Of a stretch of DNA of 64,000 nucleotides, positions 41,092-51,528 are shown in pieces; position 1 is the first letter of the stretch, and the number at the start of each line of letters is the position of its first letter. Source of the stretch: Clostridiaceae bacterium (GTDB taxonomy: Bacteria > Bacillota > Clostridia > DSM-8532); NCBI GenBank assembly GCA_012522505.1, contig JAAYKJ010000004.1, forward strand, positions 1 to 64,000, in the 5' to 3' direction. Position numbers and translations under genes: made by a program. The notes under the pieces were generated by a model that was not told the DNA's origin, ran no database searches, and saw only the letters and a list, made by a program, of their open reading frames with translations.

Positions 41092-43467
41092 TTAGCCTGC
41101 TTTACACCATAGTTTGGCTACAAGCACTGTCATGTCATCACAGACCGAATTGGAACCTTTACAAGCACTGCTCAGTATATGTTCAGCCAGTTCCTGTGGG
41201 TTCAGGGTATGATTTAGACGAATAACTTTTTCAAGCAACGTATTCTCATCCCCGTTGGCAAGCTTGTCAAATGCACCATCTGTCATCATGATGATGAACT
41301 CACCATCTGTTATTTTCCTCTTTTCAAACGTGATGGCATTTTTCTGCTGCAAGCCGGCAGGAAGATTATCGATCTGTATGTAGTCAATATTTCTTCCATT
41401 AATAATAAGGCTGGGCATGGCCCCCAGTTTATAAAATTCTGTTTCTCCAGTATATAGATCAATGGATGACACATCCATCGTGGCATATTTCTCCGGGCTG
41501 CTGATTTCAATCATCATATTCACCAGGGACAGGGACAATCGTACAGATAAACCACAGTCCAATAGCTGCTCAAACAACCCAATGGCTGTCTCACTCAGCC
41601 TGTTTGCTTCTCTTCCACTTCCCATACCATCACTGATAGCTGCGATATACTTTCCATCCCAGGTTTTTAGAAATGTAAACGAATCTCCTGAAACCTTTGC
41701 CTTGTCTTTTCTTATTCGTGCTATGCCTGTTGTGATGCCCATATTCTCTTTTTCCTTCAGGTTGATGGAGCAACTGCTGCATGCAGCTTTGCACTCTCCC
41801 TCCTCCACCAGCATCTGTACTCCCAAAACCTGTGACACAAGTCGGGCAACCTGCCCTGAGCAGTTCTGATAGCCTTTGCATTCTTCAAGGTTTACTGTTA
41901 CCATGAATTTGCCGTTGGCTCCCCGCCTTATATCCAATTCATAAACAGGAAAACCGTTTTTCCTTAATAGGGTCATAAGCTTTTTTTCTTCCTCGCCAAA
42001 GATTTCGTTTGCCTGAAGGATCTCCTGTGAGATTTTTGTAAGAATTTCCGAAACACAGAATATCTGTCCGGGTATCGCGTTTTGGGTTTCAACAACCGTC
42101 TCTTGCCATACTCTGTCAATCCTTTTCAGTTCAATAATCCGAAGAAGAGCATCGATGACCGCTCCGGATTTAACACAGAAGCGGTTCAGCTCCTGTTCCA
42201 CTTCACGGCTGGAACTTACATGATGGCTTTGCAAAGAATCGATCAGCGTATTCATTGTCTTGTATGTGAAAAATAGTTTTGTTTCCCAACAGGTGGATGA
42301 TTTGCCGCAGAAACTGCATACCTGTTGCGTTAATTGTTCCATGACTGCACCAGCTACTTCTCCTCTTTTATCCACCCGGCCGTTTAGCTGTTTCTCTACT
42401 GTATGAGCCATTCTGCACAGTGCTATGGACATGCTTTCCAGGCGTTTTGACAAGGTCATCCGCACCTTGTCCATCTTTTTTTCTTCCATTGTCTCTCCCG
42501 AAACATAATTTCGAAGAACGATCAACTTTCCTTTCTTTAAATCTGGTATCACCCAGAACAGGATGATCGGTATAACGATATCTGACCAATCAAGGTACAC
42601 TTCTCTCACGGTTAGCAGAAATAAAAACTGTACGAAAAAGAAGCTTAACCCCGCAGCAATCTTCGACTTTTGGAGCATCCCCGCAGTCAGCCCTGAGATA
42701 GCATAGATGCCTATCAGGGAGGGAAGTGATTGCGGATATGCAGTAGCCAGAGATAGCCCGGCGATAGTTCCTGCACAGGCTCCAAAACCAGGCCCGAAAT
42801 GTCTGGTCAGCATTAAGATTCCAGTACCGGCCATGATCCTATCCAGGGAAACCCCCGGAATTTGAAGACCTGATACCCCCAGTAAAAATGCTCCTCCCAT
42901 AATCAGCAGGCCGAAATATCCCATATTCTTTTGTCCTACATATCGATCCCTGAATGATGCGTCCTGCCCATAAAATGTTATGGAGAACAGAGCGGTTGCA
43001 ACACATACCAGAACAACCTCCATAACAAGAAGCAAAAGGGATTCAACGTATTGCCCGCTCACAACGAAAATAAGCAAGCCTGTTCCCGCTGTTGCTGCAG
43101 AAGCTAACATTGCATTCTGTAACAATTCCTTTTCCTGTTCTTTTCTTTGTATAAGCTTTTTAATCCACTCATAAAGTAAAATGACAGCTGTTTGTCTTAA
43201 TGCCGACAGTACATCCCCGCTAAAGAGATTACCAGCAATAATGGCAATCAGCATCAGCACCTTCATGAATAAATTACTTGGGTATGCGGCGTAAAAAGCG
43301 AATCCAAAGGGTTTGAGTGATCCAAATAACATACCCTGAGATAAGGTGCCTGCAAACAGACAGGACAAAAAGTCTGCTGTGGCGAGTGTTTTGAACGGAT
43401 TTGTTGAAGGAATGATTTTTCTCATAAAAAAGAGCATACTGCGGTTGGATATGGATGTGCTTTTCAT
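41092..43467 (-). CDS. spoIIE: stage II sporulation protein E (PP2C phosphatase with multi-TM N-terminus)
   Basis: multi-TM N-terminus; SDGMGSGREANRLSETAIGLFEQLL; IMMTDGAFD; VCDDMTVLVAKLW. Confidence 0.94.
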   Translation of the reverse strand: MKSTSISNRSMLFFMRKIIPSTNPFKTLATADFLSCLFAGTLSQGMLFGSLKPFGFAFYAAYPSNLFMKVLMLIAIIAGNLFSGDVLSALRQTAVILLYEWIKKLIQRKEQEKELLQNAMLASAATAGTGLLIFVVSGQYVESLLLLVMEVVLVCVATALFSITFYGQDASFRDRYVGQKNMGYFGLLIMGGAFLLGVSGLQIPGVSLDRIMAGTGILMLTRHFGPGFGACAGTIAGLSLATAYPQSLPSLIGIYAISGLTAGMLQKSKIAAGLSFFFVQFLFLLTVREVYLDWSDIVIPIILFWVIPDLKKGKLIVLRNYVSGETMEEKKMDKVRMTLSKRLESMSIALCRMAHTVEKQLNGRVDKRGEVAGAVMEQLTQQVCSFCGKSSTCWETKLFFTYKTMNTLIDSLQSHHVSSSREVEQELNRFCVKSGAVIDALLRIIELKRIDRVWQETVVETQNAIPGQIFCVSEILTKISQEILQANEIFGEEEKKLMTLLRKNGFPVYELDIRRGANGKFMVTVNLEECKGYQNCSGQVARLVSQVLGVQMLVEEGECKAACSSCSINLKEKENMGITTGIARIRKDKAKVSGDSFTFLKTWDGKYIAAISDGMGSGREANRLSETAIGLFEQLLDCGLSVRLSLSLVNMMIEISSPEKYATMDVSSIDLYTGETEFYKLGAMPSLIINGRNIDYIQIDNLPAGLQQKNAITFEKRKITDGEFIIMMTDGAFDKLANGDENTLLEKVIRLNHTLNPQELAEHILSSACKGSNSVCDDMTVLVAKLWCKAG

Positions 43468-43504
43468 CGTTGAAACCTCCCGGTTTTGTCATTTGTATGT
43501 TTCA

Positions 43505-43538
43505 ATTATACACAGTTGATATGTCTGACCCTGTCGTT
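43505..43538 (-). promoter_or_regulatory. candidate Spo0A-controlled promoter of spoIIE
   Basis: minus strand -10 TATAAT (43505..43510) with ACGACA 21 bp upstream; 0A-box-like TGTCTGA (43522) and TGTCGTT (43532) on the + strand. Confidence 0.4.
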
Positions 43539-43775
43539 TTACATTTTTCCCGGAAATAATAACTCCATCAACCTTCTGGAGTTTTTTATCCTTATTATAT
43601 TGAATCCTCCATGGCAAAAAGTAATCTAAAAGCAATTTCCTACATGCATCATTCTTATATTGGATCTACCTTGGGGTATGGATGAAAACAGTCAATTACG
43701 CTCATGCCCTGAGAAGTGAAATGCAAAGATTCCAATGCGCTTGTATGTAGATTTGACCATCGGAAAGGCATAGAA

Positions 43776-43811
43776 AAGCAGACCTTTCATGAATTTAAGG
43801 TCTGCTTTTGT
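43776..43811. terminator. intrinsic terminator
   Basis: AAAAGCAGACCTTtcatgaattTAAGGTCTGCTTTT. Confidence 0.85.
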
Positions 43812-43821
43812 TTTTCAGTAC

Positions 43822-44037
43822 TTATTCTTCTTCAGGCAGTATCCCCAGGTTTACAGCCACATTATCAAAGGCATCGATGACACATCTTTTACCGGACCAG
43901 TTACGGCAGGTTATACAGGAAACCTCGTTCTCACCGGTAACAGCCATTGAAGCCTGCAGACCTCTTCTGTCAGGCTGATATTGGCTGCAGTTTTCTCCAA
44001 CCTGCTTGAATTCCCCCATTGTTATTTTCTCACTCAT
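43822..44037 (-). CDS. small Cys-containing conserved protein
   Basis: MSEKITMGEFKQVGENCSQYQPDRRGLQASMAVTGENEVSCITCRNWSGKRCVIDAFDNVAVNLGILPEEE; RBS upstream. Confidence 0.75.
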   Translation of the reverse strand: MSEKITMGEFKQVGENCSQYQPDRRGLQASMAVTGENEVSCITCRNWSGKRCVIDAFDNVAVNLGILPEEE

Positions 44038-44210
44038 ACCATTCCCTCCCATACTGTTCAGCTTTTAGCCTTCTGTATAGAAGTATACCCATGGTAATCA
44101 TTTTTATGACTTGCATTGGGCAAGATACCAAATATCCTTTGGTTGAATCACCGCTATTGAAATCAAAACTTTTCTATGATATTTGTGATAAGCTCTTTCC
44201 CACCAGAGAA

Positions 44211-45169
44211 TCAGTAATTTACGACATTAACCGGTTTCCCATTGAGAAAGGCCTTCAGGTTGTCGACAGCAATATTCATCAGGCGCTCTCTCGATTCCTT
44301 GGGAGCCCACGCAATATGCGGTGTTATGATGCAGTTCTTTGCTCCTAACAGCGGATTATCGGGTTTTATCGGTTCGGCTGAGACGACATCAACAGCAGCG
44401 CCCGCAACTTTTCCAGTATTCAGTGCGTCCGCCAGATCTTCTTCAATTATTAAGGGCCCTCTTGCAGTATTTATAATAAATACCCCATCCTTCATTTTTG
44501 CAATACTCTTTTTGTTAATTATCCCCTTTGTACTATCAAACAACGGGCAATGCAGGCTGATCACGTCAGATTCCGCCAAGAGCTCATCCAGCGGTACGTA
44601 CTTCAGGTGTTTGTCTTCCAATTCTTTGTTTGGATAGCTGTCATATGCCAAAACATTCATCCCGAATGCCTTGGCAATATTGGCCGGTGCATAGCCTATT
44701 CTACCCAGTCCGATAATACCCATTTTTTTATTCGCAAGTTCAATCAAAGGATAACTCCAGAAACAAAAGTCAGAGGACTCCGTCCATTCTCCATTCTTTA
44801 CCCTGTTGTTGTGTTCACTCACATGATGGCACATTTCAAGGAGCAATGCAAAAACATACTGTGCAACAGCCATCGTTCCATATGTGGGAATATTGGTTAC
44901 CTTTATTCCGTATTCTTTTGCAGCATCAATGTCAACGACATTATACCGGTTGCCAAAACCCCAATGTATTTGATATTCGGCGCTCTGCTAAAGATCCCCC
45001 TGGTCAGCGCTGTTTTATTCGTAAACACAATTTCTGCCTCTCCAATTCTCTCGACAACCTTATCCTCTGGTGTTCTGTCATATACCTTTAGATTCCCCAA
45101 CGCCTCAAGTCCTTGCCATGATATATCACCTGGATTTAATGTATATCCATCCAATACGACTATCTCCAT
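44211..45169 (-). pseudogene. D-2-hydroxyacid dehydrogenase (glycerate dehydrogenase-like), frameshifted
   Basis: N-terminal ORF 44903..45169 and C-terminal ORF 44211..44873 join as ...YIGVLATGYNVVDIDAAKEYGIKVTNIPTYGTMAVAQYVFA... if one base is added near 44944/44945; GIIGLGRIGYAPANIAKAFGMNVLAYD, NTARGPLIIEEDL, CIITPHIAWAP. Confidence 0.88.
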
Positions 45170-45363
45170 TTGATGTAAAACCTCCTTATATTCTTCAAAT
45201 TTTGATTCTCAATGCCTGCTTTACTGCGCTGATTATATAGGTTTTTGATAATATTATACCACTTATCGCATGCTACACTACGACTTAATTGTGGTTGTTG
45301 TCCGTATGTTTTCTGCAGGGATTTCCCACTCGGAGGATCCGCGCACAGGGTTCTTAGCGATAG

Positions 45364-45377
45364 AGAACAGACGTTTG
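45364..45377 (+). promoter_or_regulatory. LexA/SOS box upstream of pcrA
   Basis: AGAACAGACGTTTG, 13/14 match to CGAACRNRYGTTYG; overlaps the -35. Confidence 0.6.
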
Positions 45378-45403
45378 CAAACCTCTTCATTAACCTGTAT
45401 AAT
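45375..45403 (+). promoter_or_regulatory. sigma-A promoter of pcrA
   Basis: TTGCAA-N17-TATAAT, 32 bp before the ATG at 45435. Confidence 0.65.
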
Positions 45404-45434
45404 GAATGTTACAAATGATACGGGAGGATTGATA

Positions 45435-47636
45435 ATGGATCTGATCCAGGGGTTAAACCCTATGCAAAAAGAAGCCGTGCTGCATACCGAAGGTCCTTTG
45501 CTCATTCTGGCAGGGGCGGGGTCCGGGAAAACCAGAGTCCTGACACATCGTGTCGCGTGGCTCATTGAAGAAAAAAATGTTGCGCCTTGGAATATACTTG
45601 CAATTACCTTTACAAACAAAGCAGCCAAAGAAATGAAGGAGCGTATTGAAAAGCTTGTCGGTACTCGGGCGTTGGATGTATGGATAGGTACCTTTCATGC
45701 ATGCTGTGTAAGAATTTTGAGAAGGGAAATTGAAAGGATTGGTTTTGACAGTAACTTTATCATTTATGACACAGTTGATCAGGAAACTGTGATAAAGGAC
45801 TGTTTAAATCAGCTTGGATATAATGACAAAAATTTTCCGCCAAAGCAGATGCTGGCCCAAATCGGCAGGGCTAAAGATGAATTGATCGATCCGGACAGTT
45901 ACACAGAAATGGTTGGCTCCGACTTTCGGCTTCGCAAGGTGGCTAAAATCTATGCGTTATACCAAAAAAAACTGAAGACAAACAATGCATTGGATTTTGA
46001 CGATATAATCATGTATACTGTCAGAATATTTTCTCAATTTCCAGAGGTTGTTGACTACTATCAGGGAAAGTTTAAATATATTCTCGTGGATGAATACCAG
46101 GATACCAACACAGCGCAATATACGCTGGTCAGCATGCTTGCACAACAGCATAGAAACATCTGTGTTGTAGGAGATGACGACCAGTCTATTTATGGCTGGA
46201 GGGGTGCAAATATTCGTAACATCCTCGACTTTGAAAAGGATTTCAAGGATTGCTATGTTGTCAAGCTGGAACAAAACTACCGCTCAACAGAAAAAATACT
46301 TAATGCTGCAAACCAGGTAATACAGAATAATCGTGGCAGAAAACCCAAAACACTCTGGACGAAAAATAACCCCGGCGATCCAATACGGTTGTATCATGCA
46401 CAGGACGAGCGGGAGGAGGCCTGGTATACCGCAACGGTGATTCAGAGGGAAGTAGAAAGCGGTGCCAGAAAGTATGGGGATTATGCCATTCTGTACCGGA
46501 TTAATGCCCAATCCCGTGTTTATGAAGATGCTTTCATGAAGACAGGCGTTCCGTACAAGATCATCGGTGGGCACAAGTTCTATGATCGTAAAGAGATAAA
46601 AGACATCATTGCCTATCTTCGGACAATTCATAATCCTCATGATGATATCAGCCTGAAACGGATTATCAATGTCCCAAAAAGAGGTATCGGCAAAACGACC
46701 ATTGATAAGGCTGAAAGTCTTGCAATGAGCAGAGATGTCAGCATTTATTCCATTCTTCTTGAGGCACATGGTATTTCTGAGCTGTCAAGAGCTTCGCAGA
46801 AACTGAAGTCTTTTGTTGACAAACTGGCACGTTTAAGAACTATCGCGCCGTATACCGAGTTGACCGAATGGATTAAAACCGTCATTGATGAAACCGGAAT
46901 TGTGCAGGAATTGGAGCTGGAGGGCACAGAAGAGGCCAAGAGCCGGATTGAAAACATCCGAGAGTTTCAATCGGTTGCCCTGGAGTTTGTCAGGACCAGT
47001 GAAGAGGAGAATCCCTCTCTTGAAGATTTTCTGGCACAAATTTCTCTTGTTGCGGATACAGATAACATTGATTCGCAGCCTGACCGGGTGATGCTGATGA
47101 CCATGCACAGCGCGAAAGGGCTTGAATTTCCGGTGGTTTTTTTGGGCGGGTTGGAGGAAGGGCTATTCCCCAGTTATCGTTCTATCGGTGAGGAAAGTGA
47201 GATGGAAGAAGAAAGGCGCCTGTGTTATGTAGGAATAACTAGGGCCAGGGAACAGCTTTACATGACCTGCGCAAAATGCAGAATGCTTTTTGGAAATACA
47301 ACCTATAACAGAACTTCCCGGTTTCTTGATGAAATACCGGGAAACCTGTTTGATGATGGAACGATAAAGCCACAAAAAATGCTGAAATCCACACCTGTCT
47401 TCAAAACTGACAGTTTGGATACATGGAAACAGCGCACAGCCTCTTTCGCGAAGGCTGAAGAGCTGAACATGGACGGTTTGGACGTGGGTGTACGTGTGAT
47501 TCACAAAAAGTTTGGCAAGGGAACCGTCCTGAAAAAAGTTCCTGAAGGTACTGATTTCAGGCTGGAAATTGATTTCGACGATTACGGCATGAAAAGATTA
47601 ATGGCCTCCTTTGCAAAACTGAAGCAGGCCGAATAG
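45435..47636 (+). CDS. pcrA: ATP-dependent DNA helicase PcrA/UvrD
   Basis: GLNPMQKEAVLHTEGPLLILAGAGSGKTRVLTHR, VDEYQDTN, GDDDQSIYGWRGA, TMHSAKGLEFPVVF. Confidence 0.96.
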   Translation: MDLIQGLNPMQKEAVLHTEGPLLILAGAGSGKTRVLTHRVAWLIEEKNVAPWNILAITFTNKAAKEMKERIEKLVGTRALDVWIGTFHACCVRILRREIERIGFDSNFIIYDTVDQETVIKDCLNQLGYNDKNFPPKQMLAQIGRAKDELIDPDSYTEMVGSDFRLRKVAKIYALYQKKLKTNNALDFDDIIMYTVRIFSQFPEVVDYYQGKFKYILVDEYQDTNTAQYTLVSMLAQQHRNICVVGDDDQSIYGWRGANIRNILDFEKDFKDCYVVKLEQNYRSTEKILNAANQVIQNNRGRKPKTLWTKNNPGDPIRLYHAQDEREEAWYTATVIQREVESGARKYGDYAILYRINAQSRVYEDAFMKTGVPYKIIGGHKFYDRKEIKDIIAYLRTIHNPHDDISLKRIINVPKRGIGKTTIDKAESLAMSRDVSIYSILLEAHGISELSRASQKLKSFVDKLARLRTIAPYTELTEWIKTVIDETGIVQELELEGTEEAKSRIENIREFQSVALEFVRTSEEENPSLEDFLAQISLVADTDNIDSQPDRVMLMTMHSAKGLEFPVVFLGGLEEGLFPSYRSIGEESEMEEERRLCYVGITRAREQLYMTCAKCRMLFGNTTYNRTSRFLDEIPGNLFDDGTIKPQKMLKSTPVFKTDSLDTWKQRTASFAKAEELNMDGLDVGVRVIHKKFGKGTVLKKVPEGTDFRLEIDFDDYGMKRLMASFAKLKQAE

Positions 47637-47792
47637 TCATGCATGAAAGCCCGCGGATGGCGGAGTTAACCACTCGTGGGAGCACTAGCGTTTGCTGCTT
47701 GCGAAAATTCTTCGATTGTTATAATATATAACGAGGCACAGGCTGGACGCAAGCAGCTTCAACACATGCCTTCACGGAGGAACATCCTTTTT

Positions 47793-48521
47793 ATGGACAG
47801 AGTGAATATACACGGAGTTAAAATCCATAACACGACCATGCAGGAAGCCGTGGAAACAGTTTTGCATTGGGTTGCCGGCGACACCATACATGCCGTCTAC
47901 ACGCCAAATTCCGAAATCATAATGCAGGCACAAAGGAATCCCGAGCTGAAAAATGTACTGAACGAAGCTGGATTGTTGGTTCCAGACGGTGCAGGGCTCA
48001 TTCTGGGCGCAAGGGTATTAAAAACGCCATTAAAAGAAAAGGTATCCGGTATCGATCTGGTAAAAAACCTGTTTTTGGCTTCCAGAGGAAAAAATACGGG
48101 CTTTTACATTCTGGGCGGTCAACCTGGTGTGGCCGAGATGGCTGCAGTGAACATTGTGTCCAAGTATGGCAAGATTAATATTAAGGGTTATGCGCACGGC
48201 TATTTTACCGCTGAAGAGGAAAGTTCAGTTATTGAAAACATAAACAAGGCGAAACCCGACATCCTGCTTGTTGGTCTTGGGGCACCCAGGCAGGAATTCT
48301 GGATCCACCAGAATATGTATCGCCTCAATTGCAAGGTCTGTATTGGTGTGGGTGGAAGCATCGATATTCTTGCAGGTACTGCAATACTGGCACCGGAGTT
48401 TATGCGAAAAGCTGGGCTTGAGTGGCTTTTCAGGCTGATTCGGGAACCAAAACGCTATAAGCGTATGTTGGATTTGCCCCGATTCGTTTTCTTAACATAC
48501 AAAACACGCTTCTTTAAATAA
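47793..48521 (+). CDS. WecG/TagA/CpsF family glycosyltransferase
   Basis: TPNSEIIMQAQRNPELKNVLNEAGLLVPDGAGLIL, LLVGLGAPRQEFWIHQN, IGVGGSIDILAG; alternative start 47766. Confidence 0.93.
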   Translation: MDRVNIHGVKIHNTTMQEAVETVLHWVAGDTIHAVYTPNSEIIMQAQRNPELKNVLNEAGLLVPDGAGLILGARVLKTPLKEKVSGIDLVKNLFLASRGKNTGFYILGGQPGVAEMAAVNIVSKYGKINIKGYAHGYFTAEEESSVIENINKAKPDILLVGLGAPRQEFWIHQNMYRLNCKVCIGVGGSIDILAGTAILAPEFMRKAGLEWLFRLIREPKRYKRMLDLPRFVFLTYKTRFFK

Positions 48522-48535
48522 GATGAGTTATTGAT

Positions 48536-49669
48536 ATGAGAAAACAAACACTGTTAAATGAAAAGGCAAAACTGAATAAGAAAGCAGCCCTCAAGATGGC
48601 TGCTATTTCATTCCTGCTGTTAATACTGGCCCAGGTTGCGAAAAGAGTTGCGGCAGGTCATCCCGCATTCGTTGAGAAATATTTCTCCCGAGGGTTATAC
48701 CGTGTCACGTCTAGGATTCAACTTGCAATCATTAATCCCTTTCGGTTTTCGTTTTATGAGCTAATCATTGTCTGCTTGGTTCTTTTTGGTTTGTACCGGT
48801 TCTACCGTCTGATACAGTCTGTGTTTAGGAAAACCTTCAAGGAGGAAAGTATTCGTTTCGGAACTCAGGTTTTCAGCTTGGTTTGTGTAGGTCTCTTTCT
48901 TTTTCAGTTTACCTGGAGCTTGAATAACTACCGTATACCTCTAAAAGACCAGCTTAGTCTGTCCGTGCAGGAAACTTCTGTCACTACGCTCGCCAAAACC
49001 TATCAAGCACTTGTTCAAAGTGCAAATGAGGCCCGCTCCATGCTACCCGCTGTCAACAGCTCCGATTCCAAGAAAATCAGAATGATTCTGGATACAGCAT
49101 GGGAAGGATATCCGCCCCTTGCACAAAAATACTCTGTTTTTCATTCTCAACGTGTCCGGGTTAAAGGTCTGTACCTTTTTTCATGGATTCAGACTGTATC
49201 GGGCTATAGCGGTGTATACAATTTTTTCACAGGTGAGGCGAACATCAATATTCACCCTCCCTTGGTAACACTGCCCCACACCGCTTGCCATGAGATTGCG
49301 CATCAAATGGGAATTAACATGGAGGATGAAGCAAATTATGCCGGTTTTTTGGCTTGCATGAATCATCCTGACGACCTCTTCCGGTATTCGGGATATCTTT
49401 CAGCCCTGACCTATACAGGAAATGCCTTGTATAAACAGTCTCCAGAGGTTTACACAGAGATATCAGCACTGATCAGCGATGAGATCCGGGCAGATCAACA
49501 GGAGATAAGGGAGTTTTGGGAAAAGAACCAGAAAAAAGGAGCTGCTGAAATTGCCGACCGACTGAATGAAGCTTACCTGAAAAGCAATAATCAGCCGGAA
49601 GGTATGCAAAGCTATGGAAGATTCGTAGACCTTCTTATCGCAGATTATCTTCAGGATCAAAAGATTTAG
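48536..49669 (+). CDS. DUF3810-like membrane protein with zincin motif
   Basis: N-terminal TM helices; TACHEIAHQMGINMEDEANYAGFLAC. Confidence 0.82.
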   Translation: MRKQTLLNEKAKLNKKAALKMAAISFLLLILAQVAKRVAAGHPAFVEKYFSRGLYRVTSRIQLAIINPFRFSFYELIIVCLVLFGLYRFYRLIQSVFRKTFKEESIRFGTQVFSLVCVGLFLFQFTWSLNNYRIPLKDQLSLSVQETSVTTLAKTYQALVQSANEARSMLPAVNSSDSKKIRMILDTAWEGYPPLAQKYSVFHSQRVRVKGLYLFSWIQTVSGYSGVYNFFTGEANINIHPPLVTLPHTACHEIAHQMGINMEDEANYAGFLACMNHPDDLFRYSGYLSALTYTGNALYKQSPEVYTEISALISDEIRADQQEIREFWEKNQKKGAAEIADRLNEAYLKSNNQPEGMQSYGRFVDLLIADYLQDQKI

Positions 49670-49682
49670 CAGTGGCATGTCC

Positions 49683-51518
49683 CTATTTGAAGCGCTCAAT
49701 CAGATTCACGGTCATCACATATACACAATCCAACGTAACAGGCTTGTTAGGGCTGATTTTTTCCAATACGTTTTCAGGGAATAACCCCTCATCTTTTGCC
49801 CTCTGAAAGGCCTCCCCCTCTTCATATGGGATATCTATCGCCTTTAATAAGATTTCAGCGGCCTTTTCACCTGTCAGAATATCGCTGCTGGCATAAGCAC
49901 GCACCCTGCTGTCCATATCCAGGGTATACTGCTGCGGGCATGCCTTCACCACCAAATTGATGATCAGCGTCGCAAGGTGCTCTTGATAGCCCTCTACATC
50001 AAACAGATAATCATTGCGAAGCCCTCCGGCAACCAAACCATACTCGGTCAACACTTTCACAGAAGGCCATGCCCAGTGATCCTTATTTGGGTTGGCGATA
50101 TTAAAGTCTTCTAGTATAATCCCAGCCCGTTTCAAAAGACTCTGATACTCTTTCATCGTCTCCCCGGGAGCTTCAGACAACTCAGCTGGGGAAAGATTGT
50201 TCAGATAACAATATGCTGCGGTGATTCCCATGGCTTCGCCACTTGTAATGCTTACCGCCATTCTTCCCGCGCTGGTGGCCGCCAAAGATGAAAAAGAAGC
50301 TTTTTTCCCTACCATCAGCAGATTATCGATATTTCCGGTTATGAAACAATCCAGTGGAATGGAATATAGGTCTGGAGCTCCCATGATATAGGTATACTCC
50401 TCTGATAATTCAGCGTTCACAAATTTCTCTGCATCAACCGGCGCGGAAGCTAAGACAACCTTATTTGGAAAGTCCCTGTTCTCCAGGATATCTTCTACAC
50501 GAAGCCTGTAACGTCCTTCATAGTGCCGGTATTCCGGAATATAGAATTTCTCTGCACCCGTTTTGAAGGTGCATTCTTCAAAGGGTACAAAAACATATTG
50601 CAGAAAAGCGGTTAACATTTGCGCTTCTGTCAATGCAGTGCCTAAATCCTCCTTTAGTCTTTCAGGCTCACTCACATTAACGCCATGCATCCTTATCCCA
50701 CTGATGACAATTTGGTCTCCGGGCTGACCGATAAAACTGAGGTTTGAAATTTTTGTTTTTTTGCTGTATCGCTCATATTGCTTTAGAACGGACTGGAAAT
50801 CATCCATGATCTGACTGCGTTTACGAATGCTTTCGATATCCTGCCACTTTACATTTGACACGATAAAGTTATACTCAACCGGCATAAAGGAATCGGGAAC
50901 ATGTATATCACCGGACCCGGAAAAATAAGGGACATCACAAATTGAAAGCAGAATCCCGTGCTCTGTAGCATCAATAAAAATCGGAGCTTCAACCGATTGA
51001 GTTTCTCCGTCACCATAAATCTGAATACTTTCAACAAGGTTGTCTTTAATCTGGGCGGACAGAACACCTGCACCATAGATCACCCTTAAATTTGGTTGTT
51101 TGTCCAGGGTTTTTCTGATAGCCGAGATGTAATCCCCAATGGCGAAATTTCCTCCGGTGTCCCCGAAAAACTCCGTATAAATGCCATTGTTCAGATTCTT
51201 ATTTTCACCATTAATGAAAGCATAGTCTGGCGATGTATATGTAATGAGGCCAGATTTTATATAACTGCCCGGATCCAAATCTTCCGTTACGAGCAATGTC
51301 TTCAGGCCCATTCTCGATGCAGACAAGGCTGCCGCTACACCCTCCGGTTCGGTTCCGATAACCACTAAACTGTATTGGTTCTTTCCCGCAGGGCCTTTTG
51401 CTTTTCTCAACCTGGATTCGAATTCTTCTCCGGTAATGATAGGACGTACACCAAACCAGAAGGTTAAGAAAAACAGAACAGCAACGAGAATATTCCGGAA
51501 AAAACGTTCTTTGTTCAT
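49683..51518 (-). CDS. membrane-anchored FAD-dependent oxidoreductase
   Basis: N-terminal TM segment then a degenerate Rossmann YSLVVIGTEPEGVAAALSASRMGLKTLLV; PIFIDATEHG; NLLMVGKKASFSSLAATSAGRMAVSITSGEAMG. Confidence 0.85.
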   Translation of the reverse strand: MNKERFFRNILVAVLFFLTFWFGVRPIITGEEFESRLRKAKGPAGKNQYSLVVIGTEPEGVAAALSASRMGLKTLLVTEDLDPGSYIKSGLITYTSPDYAFINGENKNLNNGIYTEFFGDTGGNFAIGDYISAIRKTLDKQPNLRVIYGAGVLSAQIKDNLVESIQIYGDGETQSVEAPIFIDATEHGILLSICDVPYFSGSGDIHVPDSFMPVEYNFIVSNVKWQDIESIRKRSQIMDDFQSVLKQYERYSKKTKISNLSFIGQPGDQIVISGIRMHGVNVSEPERLKEDLGTALTEAQMLTAFLQYVFVPFEECTFKTGAEKFYIPEYRHYEGRYRLRVEDILENRDFPNKVVLASAPVDAEKFVNAELSEEYTYIMGAPDLYSIPLDCFITGNIDNLLMVGKKASFSSLAATSAGRMAVSITSGEAMGITAAYCYLNNLSPAELSEAPGETMKEYQSLLKRAGIILEDFNIANPNKDHWAWPSVKVLTEYGLVAGGLRNDYLFDVEGYQEHLATLIINLVVKACPQQYTLDMDSRVRAYASSDILTGEKAAEILLKAIDIPYEEGEAFQRAKDEGLFPENVLEKISPNKPVTLDCVYVMTVNLIERFK

Positions 51519-51528
51519 AGCACTACCC

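Noticed and set aside
43558-43590. AACTCCA-tcaacctt-TGGAGTT-TTTTT hairpin as a functional terminator
   Set aside because: Its U-tract is on the + strand while flanking genes are on the minus strand; no obvious transcript for it to end
46284-46769. 161 aa minus ORF inside pcrA
   Set aside because: Antisense shadow of a conserved helicase
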